Shown piece after piece: positions 30,837-41,410 of a DNA stretch of 64,000 nt. Numbering within the stretch: position 1 is the stretch's first letter; each line of letters starts with the position of its first letter. The notes below the pieces were generated by a model. That model was given only the letters and a program-made list of their open reading frames with translations. It was not told the DNA's origin and did not search any database. The DNA lies in assembly GCF_013376455.1 (NCBI RefSeq), contig NZ_CP045504.1, positions 1,591,501 through 1,655,500 of the forward strand. Direction: 5' to 3'. The translations under genes were made by a program, and so were the position numbers. The stretch comes from Desulfolutivibrio sulfodismutans DSM 3696. Lineage in GTDB: Bacteria; Desulfobacterota; Desulfovibrionia; Desulfovibrionales; Desulfovibrionaceae.

Positions 30837-30894
30837 GGACGGGCCGGGCCGGGCCGTCCATTTGGGAACCATCCGGGGATGCGCCCTCCCCCGC

Positions 30895-32391
30895 TTAGGC
30901 CTCGGGCGCGGTATCGACGCAAAGCACCCGGCGGGCCACGCGCTCGAAGTGCAGGCCGAGAATCGCCAGTTCCACGGCCACGGGAAAGGCCTTGCGCTTG
31001 GTCGTAAGCGTTTTGAGCATGAGCTTCCAATACGCAAAGCGGGCGTGTGAGACCACGCCGATGGACCACATGCTGCGCGCGAAGGCCCAAACCTCGGTGG
31101 AGAGTATCTTTCCCCGCGCCGTGGGGGTATAAGCGGCCAGAAAGGTGTTGATGCGCTGGTAGTATTTTTTCGGGGAATAGATCACGCCAAGGAGTTGTTT
31201 ATAGCCTTCAAGCAGCGTCTCACGGCCCATCCTGGGAATGAAGTTTAGGCTGGCGTCCGTGTTTTCCCCGCTCATCTCGCCGACCAGACGATCCTCGGCC
31301 TGAAGGCGCCGCCACAACCGGGTTTGCGGCAGGGCGTTAAGCACGCCGACCATGGCCGTGACCACCCCGATATCCTGGATGAAACGAATCTGCTGCTCGA
31401 AGATCGACGGCGTGTCGTGGTCGAAACCCACGATAAATCCCCCCATGACCTGCATGCCATGCTGATGGATGGTGCGCACGGCGCTGGCGAAATCCGTGGC
31501 CACGTTCTGGTTTTTCCCGCATTCCTTGAGGCTCTCCACGGACGGGGTCTCGATGCCGATGAAGACCTTGTGGAAATTGGCCGCGCTCATCATGCGCATG
31601 AGCGTTACGTCCTGCGCCAGGTTGACGCTGGCCTCGGTCATGAACTTGTAGGGATAGCCGCGCTTTCTCTGCCAGGCCGCAAGGAGCGGCAGGAACTCTT
31701 TGACGTGGGCCAGATTGCCGATGAAGTTGTCGTCCACGATAAAGACCGTGTCCCGCCAGCCCGCGTCGTAGAGGCTTTGCAGTTCGCCAAGCATCTGGTC
31801 GGGACTTTTGACCCGGGGCCGCCGCCCATTCATGGCCACAATGCCGCAGAATTCGCAGTCAAAGGGGCAACCGCGCGAATACTGCACGGACATGGACACA
31901 TAATCCTTGAAGTTCACCAGTTCCCACAAGGGCAGCGGCGTGGCCCCGAGATCGGGCCGCCCGGCGGCCTCGTAGACCGGCCTGGCGCGGCCGTGCTGCA
32001 AATCCTCAAGAAACGTCGGCAGGATGTCCTCGGCCTCGCCCAGGATGAAATGGTCCACCCCGGGGAAACTCCCGGGCTGGGCTAAGAAGGCCGGCCCCCC
32101 CGCGACCACCCGTTTGCCCGCGGCCTTGGCCCGGGCGATGATGTCCCGGGCGCTTGGCGTCTGAACGAGCATGGCGCTGACCAGAACCACGTCGGCCCAG
32201 GCCAGATCGGCCTCGCCAAGGGGGGCGACATTGACGTCCACGAGCCGTTTTTCCCAGGACGGCGGCAGCATGGCGGCCACCGTAAGCAGGCCCAGGGGCG
32301 GAAAGGCCGCTTTCTTGGCGATAAACGGCAGGACGTGCTTGAAACTCCAAAACGTGTCCGGATAGGCGGGATAGACCAGAAGGGCGTTCAT
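30895..32391 (-). CDS. B12-binding radical SAM protein (DUF4070-type)
   Basis: 498 residues. An N-terminal cobalamin-binding-like Rossmann domain covers about 1-140 (MNALLVYPAYPDTFWSFKHV). The radical SAM core begins at RGCPFDCEFC, which holds the CxxxCxxC cluster ligands, and runs to about 370. A C-terminal DUF4070-like region (YSPKKYYQRINTFL) follows. Relatives include hopanoid methylase HpnP and other uncharacterised methylases or ring-formers, so substrate cannot be assigned. It lies 103 bp from the end of the glucan synthase on the same strand and may be co-transcribed with it. Confidence 0.85.
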   Translation of the reverse strand: MNALLVYPAYPDTFWSFKHVLPFIAKKAAFPPLGLLTVAAMLPPSWEKRLVDVNVAPLGEADLAWADVVLVSAMLVQTPSARDIIARAKAAGKRVVAGGPAFLAQPGSFPGVDHFILGEAEDILPTFLEDLQHGRARPVYEAAGRPDLGATPLPLWELVNFKDYVSMSVQYSRGCPFDCEFCGIVAMNGRRPRVKSPDQMLGELQSLYDAGWRDTVFIVDDNFIGNLAHVKEFLPLLAAWQRKRGYPYKFMTEASVNLAQDVTLMRMMSAANFHKVFIGIETPSVESLKECGKNQNVATDFASAVRTIHQHGMQVMGGFIVGFDHDTPSIFEQQIRFIQDIGVVTAMVGVLNALPQTRLWRRLQAEDRLVGEMSGENTDASLNFIPRMGRETLLEGYKQLLGVIYSPKKYYQRINTFLAAYTPTARGKILSTEVWAFARSMWSIGVVSHARFAYWKLMLKTLTTKRKAFPVAVELAILGLHFERVARRVLCVDTAPEA

Positions 32392-32494
32392 GGTTGGCGG
32401 ACCTCACGCAGGTAATGGTGTGGGCCAGGGAGTACGCAACAAATATGCCGATTTCCGCCTCCCTGGCAAGGCGCTTCGGCCAGGCCCCGGACCA

Positions 32495-35400
32495 TCAGCC
32501 CAGGTCCACCTGGACGTGGTGATCCCGGCGGTCGTCCACAAGCGATATCCGTCCCGCGCCGTCCATAACGGCCTGGGGCGACGCCGTCCCGTCCACGCTC
32601 ACCCGGATGACCCGCTGCGGAATCTCGCCGACCCGGGTCAGGGTGATGTGGTAAAACGTCTCGCGAAAGCGGTAATGGATTTTATACGAATCCCAGTGGG
32701 CGGGGATGCACGGGGCGATATGTAGGCGGTCCACCTCCAGGCGAATCCCCAATAGCGTCTCCACGGTCAGCCGGTACATCCACCCCGCCGCCCCGGTGTA
32801 CCAGGTCCAGCCTCCCCGGCCGGTGTGCGGCGGCGCGGCGTAGATGTCCGCGCTCATGACGTAGGGCTCGACCTTGTAGCGTTCGCTCTGTTCCGGACGG
32901 CTTGCGTGCCGCACGGGGCAAAGCATGGCGAAGAGCTCCCAGGCCCGTTCCCGTTCTCCCAACATGGCGAAGGCCATGGTGGTCCATATCGCGGCGTGGG
33001 TGTAGTGGCCGCCGTTTTCACGCACCCCGGGCACATATCCCTTGATGTAGCCGGGCTCCAGGTTTGAGGTGTCGAAAGGCGGGGCCAACAGGGCAATGAT
33101 TCCCTCCCGGCGGTGCACCAGATGCTCGTCCACGGCGGCCATGGCCAGCCGGGCCCGCGTTTGATCGCCGCCGCCGGAAATGACCGCCCAGCTCTGGCTG
33201 ATGGAATCGATCCGGCATTCGGCGTTACTGGATGAGCCCAAGGGTGTGCCGTCATCGAAATAGGCCCGCCGGTACCAGCCGCCGTCCCAGGCGTGGGTCT
33301 CCATGTTGGCGCGAAGCGTCGCAGCCTGGGCGTCGCAGGCGGCGGCGAACTCCATATCGCCCCGGCTGCGGGAAAGCCCCGCGAACGACTGGAGGTTCTC
33401 ATACAGGAACCAGCCCAGCCAGACGCTCTCGCCCCGGCCCTCGCAACCGACGAGATTCATGCCGTCATTCCAGTCGCCGCAGCCCATAAGCGGCAGGTGG
33501 TGTTCGCCGAAGCGCAGGCCATGGGAGATGGCCCGCACGCAATGCTCATAGAGCGTGGCTACCTCGCTTGAAGATTGGGGCTGATCGAAAGAGGCCTCCT
33601 CCTGCGCATTAAGCTCCCGGCCCTCAAGGAATGGGGCCATCTCGTCGAGCACCCCCGTATCCCCCGTGGTCGCCACATACCGGCAGACGGCATAGGGGAG
33701 CCACAGATAGTCGTCGGAAAAATGCGTGCGCACGCCCTGCCCGTTGGGCGGATGCCACCAGTGCTGCACGTCGCCCTGGCGGTATTGCCGCCCGGCGCAG
33801 CGCAACAGGTGTTCGCGGGCCAGCCACGGCGTCGCATGGATGAGAGCCAGGACGTCCTGCAACTGATCCCGGAAGCCGTAGGCCCCGCCGGACTGGTAGG
33901 GGCCGGCGCGGCCCCACAGCCTGCACGACAGGGTCTGGTAGACCAGCCAGCCGTTGGCCAGCACGTCGAGGCCGGGGTCCGGGGTCTCCACATGGATGGC
34001 CCCCAGGGTCCGGTTCCAGAATTCCCACACCCCCTCCAGGGCCTGCCGTGCGCCGCCCACGCCTCCGTAGCTCTGGATGAAATACCGGGCCTCGTCGGTG
34101 TTGCGGGCCGCGCCGATGATGAACACGATCTCGCGTTCCTGTCCCTCGGCCAGATCGATCCAGGTCTGCATCGCGGCGCAGGGATCAAGGCCGGGGCCGG
34201 TCGATCCCGAAAGACGCTTGCGGCGCATGGCCTCCGGACTGGCCAGGGAGCCGTTGCGGCCGATAAACGCGGTGCGGTTGCCACTGACCACACGCTCCCG
34301 CTGGCTGACCTGCACGAAGACCACCCGCCCGGCGCATTCGCGGCCATAGGCGTTGCGGGCATACAACGCCCCGCTCTCCGGGTCCGTTTCGGTGACGATG
34401 TGCATGAGGTTGGCGTGCCGCCACTCGCCGAGAACCAGTTCCCAATAGCCGGTCAAAGACAACCGGCGATGGCGTTTCGAGTGGTTGCGCAGCTTGACCG
34501 CCACGAACTTCACCGGCGCGTCCATGGCCACATAGGTATGCAGTTCCGAGGAAATGTCGGCCTCGCGATGCTCGAACACGCTGTAGCCGAACCCATGTCG
34601 GCACACGTATCCGGTCCGGCCCCGGGCGGGCAGCGGCGTGGGCGACCAAAACGCCCCGGTCTCCTCGTCGCGGATGTAGAAGGCCTCGCCGCTGACGTCG
34701 CTTACGGGGTCGTTGTGCCAGGTGGTCAGCCGGAATTCGTGGGCATTCTCCACCCAGGTGCAGGCGCTCCCGCCTTCGCTGACCACCGTGCCGATATGCG
34801 CGCTGGCGATGACGTTGGACCACGGGGCGGGGGTGTTTTGACCGGGCTCCAGGGTAATCACGTATTCGTGGCCGTCGGGCGTGAACCCTCCCAGGCCATT
34901 GCAGAAAATGCGCTCGCGCGGGGCGAGCTCCCGGGCCGGTTCGGGCGGCGGCGGCAGCACCGGCTTCAGGCGGTCCGAGACGCGTGGTCCCGTGGTGCGG
35001 CGTTCCACCTGCTCGACCAGCGTCTCCGGACCATCGGTAAGCACGACCCTGGCCACCGTCTGAAACAATACCCGGTCCTCCTCGGAGAGTTCCTCGGCCC
35101 GGCGCACGAAAACGCCTCCCGGCTTGTCAAGAAGCTGGGCCTCGGGGCCCGTGTTGATCAGCCCCACGATCTGGTCCTGCAGCACCGCCCGGTAGCCGGA
35201 AAAATCCTCGTTTAAGATCACCAGATCGCTGGCCAGGCCCTTTATCCGCCAATAGGCATGGGCCTGCAGGGCCTGCCGCACCGTGTCGATGCGCTCGATG
35301 TCGCCGATGCGCACCAGGATGATCGGCAGATCCCCTGAAACGGCAAAATGCCACAGGCCGGACTGGCCGCGCTGGTTGCGGGCGATGACCCCAGGGGCGA

Positions 35401-38400
35401 CGCGGCGCAAGGCGTTGCCGTACACCACGGAATTGGCCAGGCGGCCGTAGACCTGGGCGTCGGCCTCGGTCGCCCCCAGGTTGCGCAGCACCTCCTGACT
35501 GTGAAACCAGGCCATTTCAAAGGCCCGGGCCACGAAATGCCGGTCGCAATACTTTTCGATCAAGGCCAGGGCGGCCTGCCGGGTGTCGGCCACGCCGGTG
35601 ATGATCTGCACCGTGGCCGATTCGTCGGGCTTAAGGGTGATGGTGCGGCGGATGGACACGATGGGGTCGAGCACCGCCCCCTGGGTATTCGAAAGCGCCG
35701 TCTGCCCGCCGACGGACAGGGCCACGGGGTTGGCCGCCGTGCGCCCCCGTCCGATGAACGCGGCCCGATCCGTCTCGTAGGACGCCTCGTCGGCGGTCAT
35801 GCCCGGGGCCGCCAGCACATGAAACATCCACGGCGTGGGTTCGTCCGGCGTGCGGCGGCGGCGGGTGCATAGGATCGCCTGCCGCTCGGGCAGGATCTCG
35901 GTCTGTACAAAGAGATTGCTGAAGGCGCGATGGGCCAGGTCGGCGTTGAGCGGCGCCAGCACCACCTCGGCGTAGCTGGTCACCTCCACGCGTCTTGTGC
36001 GCGACGACAGGTTGGTGAGCGTGACCCGGCGGATCTCGGCGTCGTCCTCCGGCGAGACGCTCATCTCCGTATGCGTTTCGATGGAGGCGTCGCGCCGCTG
36101 GTATTCCGCGCGGCCCTGCACAAAGGCCGCCTCATAGTGATCGGCCTGGCACAGCGTGGGTTGATATCCGGTGGACCAATACCGCCCCGTGTCCCGGTCG
36201 CGCAGATAGATGAACGTCCCCCAGCAGTCGCAGGTGACGTCCTCGCGCCAGCGGGTCACGGCCAGATCCCCCCACCGGCTGTAGCCGCCGCCGGCGTTGG
36301 TGGTCATGACGTGGTATCTGCCGTTGGACAACAGATGCACCTCGGGCAGGCGGGCGTCCGGGTCGGTGAAAACGCGCATGATCGACCCCGTGTCCACGGC
36401 GGGCGGATGCGCTGCGGCGCTCACCTCGGCGGCATGGGGGTGCAGCATCTCGCCGGTTTTGGGCAGGCGTTCCTGCAAAAGCAGCTCCGTGGCCCGCAGG
36501 GAGGGGGCGGACATGAACCGCCTCTGCATAGGCTGGGCAAGCAGGACATGGGCAAAGGCCAAAAGGCTCATTCCCTGGTGGTGGGCCATGAACGTCCGCA
36601 CGATGGCGCTATGCGTGTCCCGTGACGCGCGCGAGGGCGTGTAGTCGATGGCCTCGTAAAAGCCGTAGGTCCCGAGGAACCCGCTGGCGAAAAGCCGTTG
36701 CAGATTGCGGCAGGCCTCCCGGGGCGCGACCATCAGGGCCAGGGCGCTGGCATAGGGAGCGATGACCAGATCGTCGCCCAGGCCGCGCTTGAATCCCAGG
36801 CCGGGCACGCCGAAGGCCCGATACTGGTAGACGTGTTGCACGTCGGTGGCGTTGTAGCAGGACTCGGAGATGCCCCAGGGCACGGCGCGTTGCCGACCGT
36901 ATTCGATCTGGCGCGACACGGCGGCCTTGCAGGTCTGGTCCAGTAAGGTGTTCGGGAAGCTGGGCATGATCAGTTGCGGCATGAGGTATTCGAACATGGA
37001 GCCGCTCCAGGAAATGAGGCTCACGTCGCCGCCATGGCTTGTCAGCAGGCGGCCCAGGGAAAACCAATGTTTCTGGGGTATCTGGCCCTGGGCGATGATC
37101 ACAAAGCTGGTCAGACGGGCCTCCGACGCCAACAGGTCGTAGCAGGACGGGTCGCGGCGCCGTTCGCCCACGTCGTAGCCGATGGCCAGCAGGCTGCGGG
37201 ACGTGTCGTACAGAAACTCGAAATCCATCATCGCCAGGCTGCGGCAGCGGTCCGCCAGGGCGTCGATCATGGCCAGACGACGCGCCGCAGTATGGCCTAG
37301 AGACGCGGCGTGCATGGGGCTGTCGCCGGTTTCCGGGGGCTGGCCGTCACGGCCGTTCGCCCCGGCCAGTTCCGCCAGGGTGGGAATGTCGGCAAAAAGC
37401 TCCGGCTCGGGCGAAAGCAGACGCAACTCGTCGTGCAGGGCCTGGGCTTGCCGGTCGAAGGCATGGGCCCAGTAAAACAGATGACTGTCGCTGGCGGCAT
37501 CCCCGGGCAGCAGGGCCGCCACGCCGTCGCCCACGCCGCACATCTCCTCCAGCACGCAATGGGCGGCAGCCAGGGTCAGCGGCTGTCCGGCCAGGGCCAG
37601 CGGGCGCAGGGCGTCCCGCAGAAGCGCAATTTTGCTTGCGAGTGCCGGCGTCCGGGCCGGAATCGCCTGTTCGGCAAGCATCTGCAGGGTGTCCATAAGC
37701 CCCGGAAAGGCGCTGGAGGACAACACCGGCTGTGCTTTCAACTCGGCCAGTCCGGCCTGCAAGGTCAGCAGGCAGCCCACGAGGTTGCCGCTGTCGACCG
37801 TGGAGACGTACTGGGGGCGAAGGGGGCGCCCCGTGCGCGTGTCGTACCAGTTGTAGAAATGGCCCCGGTACCGTTCCAGGCGCTCCATGGCGTCCAGGGT
37901 GTTCCCGGTTCGCTGCAACAGCTCCCCGGCGCACAGGTATCCGAAATCGTGCGCGGCCAGGTTCGCCAGAAGGGCCATGCCCATGTTCGTGGGCGAGGTT
38001 CGCGAGGCCAAAATCTCCGCCGGATATTCCTGATAGTTGTCGGGCGGCAACCAGTTATCCTTCGGCCCGACGAAGTCCTCGAAATACCGCCAAGTCTTCC
38101 TGGCCGCCCCGCGCAAAAACGCATGCTGGGCCAGGGTCAGTTCCTGGGTCGGGAGCAGAAGCGGCAGACTGATCCACCAGCACAGAAGCGGCGACGCGAA
38201 CCACAGCAAAAGGACAGGCGCAGCAAACACCAGACCGTGCGGCTTGTCGGCCAAAAGGGTCAGGGCCAGGGCCAGGGCCGTGGCCAGGGCGGGCGCGAAC
38301 CACATCTCCAGGTAAAACCCGGCCAGGGTGCGACAGGCGTTCCGGCGCGCATAGGACTTCGTGTGCCACGTAAGAAGTCCCTTCCGGGTAAAGAGCATGC

Positions 38401-41155
38401 GCCCGGCGGAACGCATGATCGCATCCAGGTTCATGATCGCGGCGTAGGGCAAGGCGGCCAGTTCCAGCCCGGAAAGGGCCATGGGACGTCCGGCGGCCCG
38501 GCTCGTCAGGAGCACCTGCAACGGCCAGGAACGGTCCTTTGGCTTCCGGATCAAGGCTATGGCGGCCTCCAACCCGGCGGGCAGAAAGAGCACGGCCGCA
38601 ACCACCAGCGTCCAGAACCAGACCGGACCCGGGCCGATGGTCCATCCCACGGCCAGCAGGACCAGAAGCGACGGCGGCACGAGGCTGCGCCGCAGATTGT
38701 CGATGAGTTTCCACACCGACAACGCCGTGAGCGCGTTTGGCCGCCCGGCCGGTTTGGCCCCGTCCGCCCCGGGAGGGCCGGGCACGCGGGGAAAAAGCCA
38801 GCCCGCAAGCTGCCAATCGCCGCGCACCCAGCGGTGGCGGCGGCTGGCCTCCATGGCGTAACTGGCCGGATGCTCCTCGATGAGATCCACATCGGACACT
38901 AGGGCCGAGCGGGCATACCCGCTTTCCAGCAGGTCGTGGCTCAGGACCAGGTTTTCCGGAAAACGCCCGCTTAGGGCCTGCCGGACGGCGTCCACATCGT
39001 AAATGCCCTTGCCGATAAACGAGCCCTCGCCAAACAGATCCTGGTACACGTCCGACACCTCGCGGGTGTAGGGATCGATGCCCGAGTCTCCGGCGAAAAG
39101 TCTGGTGAACCGCGACTGTCCCGCGCTGGTCAGGCTGATGGAGACCCGCGGTTGCAGGATGGCGTAGCCTTCGACGACGCGCCTTGCGTCGGCGTCGTAG
39201 ACCGGCCGGTTCAGGGGGTGGGCCATGTTGCCGATGAGCTTGCGGGCCGTGTCCCGGGGCAACTGGGTGTCGGTGTCCAGGGTGATGACGTACTGGATGG
39301 AACCAAGCAGCGACGTATCCCCGACGATCTGGGAAAAGGCGGATTTGGACCCGCCGCGCAGCACGGCGTTGAACTGCTCCAGCTTGCCCCGCTTGCGCTC
39401 ATATCCCATCCAGGTCCGTTCGTGGGGATTCCATGTCCGGGGTCGGTGGAACAGGAAAAAGACGTTCGGGCGATCCTCGCGGTAGGTCTCGTTGAGGACC
39501 TCGATCCCGGCCCTGGCCCGGGCCACGAGCGCCTCGTCGTCTGGCATGACGGCCTCGGAGGCGTCGGAAAAATCCGTGAGCAGGGCGAAATGCAGGTGCG
39601 GGTCGCGATTGCCGAGATAGCGGATCTCCAGGGCCTCCAGGAGGGCGTCGATCTCGTGCGGCGCGCCTAGCAGGGTGGGGACGATCACCATGGTGGCCTG
39701 GCCGGGGGGGATGCCCTGCGAATAATCCAGCCGGGGCAAGGCGCGCGGCGGCAAGGCCATGGTGGCCGCAAGGTTCGCCAGCGACACAGCCAGGCCCGAG
39801 ACGCCGACACCGGCCAGGACGGCCAGGAGCCAGGACCGCCAGTCCGCCCATCCGGCATCGTCCAGGGGGCTAAGCGCCGCCCAGGTCGCCAGCGCCGTGA
39901 GGCACACGATGACGCCGAGATAGAGTCCCAGGCGGTAAGGCTGGCCAATCCGGCCAAGGCGTGTCTTCCAGGTCGCCCGGCTGCCCGCCGCATGATCCAG
40001 CAGAGGGCGGCCATGGTCGATCAGATAGTATCCGACGTGCGCGGCGCGATGTCCGAGGCCGTGCCGCTGCGCCGCCGCCTGGGCCAGGGCGACGGCCTGT
40101 CGGGCCACGTCCGGTTCGCTTTGGGGGCTGTCCCGGGCCACGTCCTCGATGACATGCCGATACCGGTCGCGGGTGGCGAAATCCTGATCGGCGTGCAGCC
40201 CGACGGGGTCTTCGCGCAAGGTCTGCTCGACGACGCTTAAGGATTCGACGAACACCTTCCAGTCCGTCGAGCCGATGAACCGCAGGCTCCCGATGCTGTT
40301 GGCGATGGAGATCTGGTTGGCCGCAGCGGTGCGGCTGGCCGCCTCGGACAATTGGGTCGCGGTCACCCCCTGCTCAAGGAGTTTCTGCTCGACCCAGGTC
40401 TGGATGAAGGCCATGACGGCCCCCTGGGCCTGGAGCCGGGCGTAAAACTCCTCCACGAACGAGGCCGTCAGCGGAACATCAGCGTCGGCGAACTCGACAA
40501 GCACCTGAATGAGTTGTTTCGGTTCCTTCTCGGCCGTGGCGAGCATACGCTGCGCCCAGACGATGGCCGAGTCAAGTTCCTCACGGCGATGCGCGATGCG
40601 CAGGGCCACACGGCGAAGGTTTTCCAGCAGGGCCAGTTGCAGCATGATCGGGAAGGCCCACAACTCCCCCAGCCGCAGCGGCAAAACGGTCTGGTAGGCG
40701 GCGACGAACTGGGTGGTGTTGTCGCTGTCGACGCGCCCGTCCATGTGGGAGATGAGCTCCAAGGCCAGGTCGTAGATGCGGGGGAACCCGGCCGACGGGC
40801 CGTCGGCCAAACGCGGCAACTGGCGGCTGTAGCCGCGCGGCAGATGCCGCCGGGCCAGCACGATCTGCTGTTCGATGAGATAGAAGTTATCGAGCAGCCA
40901 GGACTCCGCCGGAACGATCCGTTGTCCCGGCGTGGCTGCGGCCGTCACCACGTCATACGCCGCCAAGAGGACGCGCTCATTGTCCGCCAGTCGGGGCAAC
41001 AACCTGTCCGGTCCCGGATGCGGATCGATGGCATGCCGTCCGGCAAGATCAGCGGCGTGCAGCGTCAGTTGCTTGATGCTGAACAGTTCCGAACGCAGCA
41101 ATTCGGCATCCCAGCCTTGGTCCGGCGCATTCCGTGTGTGTGCAGTCAGTCCCAC
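32495..41155 (-). CDS. Cyclic beta-1,2-glucan synthase (GT84-GH94)
   Basis: 2886 residues, close to the length of NdvB/Cgs enzymes. The N-terminal part has membrane helices and a GT84 glycosyltransferase with DTDTQLPRDTARKL and the RRHRWVRGDWQ motif. A glycoamylase-like domain lies near the middle (YRAFGVPGLGFKRGLGDD). Two GH94 phosphorylase-type regions follow, the last with HWWHPPNGQGVRTHFSDDYL and GDWNDGMNLVG, containing the general acid Asp. It would make cyclic or linear beta-1,2-glucan from UDP-glucose and deliver it to the periplasm, where such glucans serve osmotic adaptation and surface interaction. It starts at GTG 41155 without a strong ribosome-binding site. By itself it fills a quarter of the island. 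Confidence 0.93.
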   Translation of the reverse strand: MGLTAHTRNAPDQGWDAELLRSELFSIKQLTLHAADLAGRHAIDPHPGPDRLLPRLADNERVLLAAYDVVTAAATPGQRIVPAESWLLDNFYLIEQQIVLARRHLPRGYSRQLPRLADGPSAGFPRIYDLALELISHMDGRVDSDNTTQFVAAYQTVLPLRLGELWAFPIMLQLALLENLRRVALRIAHRREELDSAIVWAQRMLATAEKEPKQLIQVLVEFADADVPLTASFVEEFYARLQAQGAVMAFIQTWVEQKLLEQGVTATQLSEAASRTAAANQISIANSIGSLRFIGSTDWKVFVESLSVVEQTLREDPVGLHADQDFATRDRYRHVIEDVARDSPQSEPDVARQAVALAQAAAQRHGLGHRAAHVGYYLIDHGRPLLDHAAGSRATWKTRLGRIGQPYRLGLYLGVIVCLTALATWAALSPLDDAGWADWRSWLLAVLAGVGVSGLAVSLANLAATMALPPRALPRLDYSQGIPPGQATMVIVPTLLGAPHEIDALLEALEIRYLGNRDPHLHFALLTDFSDASEAVMPDDEALVARARAGIEVLNETYREDRPNVFFLFHRPRTWNPHERTWMGYERKRGKLEQFNAVLRGGSKSAFSQIVGDTSLLGSIQYVITLDTDTQLPRDTARKLIGNMAHPLNRPVYDADARRVVEGYAILQPRVSISLTSAGQSRFTRLFAGDSGIDPYTREVSDVYQDLFGEGSFIGKGIYDVDAVRQALSGRFPENLVLSHDLLESGYARSALVSDVDLIEEHPASYAMEASRRHRWVRGDWQLAGWLFPRVPGPPGADGAKPAGRPNALTALSVWKLIDNLRRSLVPPSLLVLLAVGWTIGPGPVWFWTLVVAAVLFLPAGLEAAIALIRKPKDRSWPLQVLLTSRAAGRPMALSGLELAALPYAAIMNLDAIMRSAGRMLFTRKGLLTWHTKSYARRNACRTLAGFYLEMWFAPALATALALALTLLADKPHGLVFAAPVLLLWFASPLLCWWISLPLLLPTQELTLAQHAFLRGAARKTWRYFEDFVGPKDNWLPPDNYQEYPAEILASRTSPTNMGMALLANLAAHDFGYLCAGELLQRTGNTLDAMERLERYRGHFYNWYDTRTGRPLRPQYVSTVDSGNLVGCLLTLQAGLAELKAQPVLSSSAFPGLMDTLQMLAEQAIPARTPALASKIALLRDALRPLALAGQPLTLAAAHCVLEEMCGVGDGVAALLPGDAASDSHLFYWAHAFDRQAQALHDELRLLSPEPELFADIPTLAELAGANGRDGQPPETGDSPMHAASLGHTAARRLAMIDALADRCRSLAMMDFEFLYDTSRSLLAIGYDVGERRRDPSCYDLLASEARLTSFVIIAQGQIPQKHWFSLGRLLTSHGGDVSLISWSGSMFEYLMPQLIMPSFPNTLLDQTCKAAVSRQIEYGRQRAVPWGISESCYNATDVQHVYQYRAFGVPGLGFKRGLGDDLVIAPYASALALMVAPREACRNLQRLFASGFLGTYGFYEAIDYTPSRASRDTHSAIVRTFMAHHQGMSLLAFAHVLLAQPMQRRFMSAPSLRATELLLQERLPKTGEMLHPHAAEVSAAAHPPAVDTGSIMRVFTDPDARLPEVHLLSNGRYHVMTTNAGGGYSRWGDLAVTRWREDVTCDCWGTFIYLRDRDTGRYWSTGYQPTLCQADHYEAAFVQGRAEYQRRDASIETHTEMSVSPEDDAEIRRVTLTNLSSRTRRVEVTSYAEVVLAPLNADLAHRAFSNLFVQTEILPERQAILCTRRRRTPDEPTPWMFHVLAAPGMTADEASYETDRAAFIGRGRTAANPVALSVGGQTALSNTQGAVLDPIVSIRRTITLKPDESATVQIITGVADTRQAALALIEKYCDRHFVARAFEMAWFHSQEVLRNLGATEADAQVYGRLANSVVYGNALRRVAPGVIARNQRGQSGLWHFAVSGDLPIILVRIGDIERIDTVRQALQAHAYWRIKGLASDLVILNEDFSGYRAVLQDQIVGLINTGPEAQLLDKPGGVFVRRAEELSEEDRVLFQTVARVVLTDGPETLVEQVERRTTGPRVSDRLKPVLPPPPEPARELAPRERIFCNGLGGFTPDGHEYVITLEPGQNTPAPWSNVIASAHIGTVVSEGGSACTWVENAHEFRLTTWHNDPVSDVSGEAFYIRDEETGAFWSPTPLPARGRTGYVCRHGFGYSVFEHREADISSELHTYVAMDAPVKFVAVKLRNHSKRHRRLSLTGYWELVLGEWRHANLMHIVTETDPESGALYARNAYGRECAGRVVFVQVSQRERVVSGNRTAFIGRNGSLASPEAMRRKRLSGSTGPGLDPCAAMQTWIDLAEGQEREIVFIIGAARNTDEARYFIQSYGGVGGARQALEGVWEFWNRTLGAIHVETPDPGLDVLANGWLVYQTLSCRLWGRAGPYQSGGAYGFRDQLQDVLALIHATPWLAREHLLRCAGRQYRQGDVQHWWHPPNGQGVRTHFSDDYLWLPYAVCRYVATTGDTGVLDEMAPFLEGRELNAQEEASFDQPQSSSEVATLYEHCVRAISHGLRFGEHHLPLMGCGDWNDGMNLVGCEGRGESVWLGWFLYENLQSFAGLSRSRGDMEFAAACDAQAATLRANMETHAWDGGWYRRAYFDDGTPLGSSSNAECRIDSISQSWAVISGGGDQTRARLAMAAVDEHLVHRREGIIALLAPPFDTSNLEPGYIKGYVPGVRENGGHYTHAAIWTTMAFAMLGERERAWELFAMLCPVRHASRPEQSERYKVEPYVMSADIYAAPPHTGRGGWTWYTGAAGWMYRLTVETLLGIRLEVDRLHIAPCIPAHWDSYKIHYRFRETFYHITLTRVGEIPQRVIRVSVDGTASPQAVMDGAGRISLVDDRRDHHVQVDLG

Positions 41156-41222
41156 GTCTCGTTTGATGGCGATATGACTCTCCTTCTGAGGACGAACATT
41201 GTCTACGGCGCACCGAGTCTTG

Positions 41223-41257
41223 AAAAACCAGACGGGGTCTTGCTGGACCCCGCCTGG
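41223..41257 (-). terminator. Terminator after the SH3 gene
   Basis: CCAGACGGGGTC at 41228-41239 pairs with GACCCCGCCTGG at 41246-41257 (one mismatch). The five A at 41223-41227 are a T run on the minus strand. It isolates the SH3 gene from the glucan synthase gene. Confidence 0.75.
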
Positions 41258-41410
41258 TCGGCCGGTGCGTCTGACGTCATGAGGCGGGCGTCGCCCCGGC
41301 TGTTCCGGTCTTGGTTCGGCCCCTGCGGTCAGCGGTCCTGGCCGCCGCCCCCCCCATCCAAGGCCGTTTTCACTGCCGGGGCTCCTTACGGGAATCCCCG
41401 CATGTCCTGG

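Noticed and set aside
33575-35215. 546-codon plus-strand frame and other long frames opposite the glucan synthase
   Set aside because: All lie within the 8.66-kb synthase gene and have shadow composition; the synthase frame is unbroken with conserved motifs throughout.
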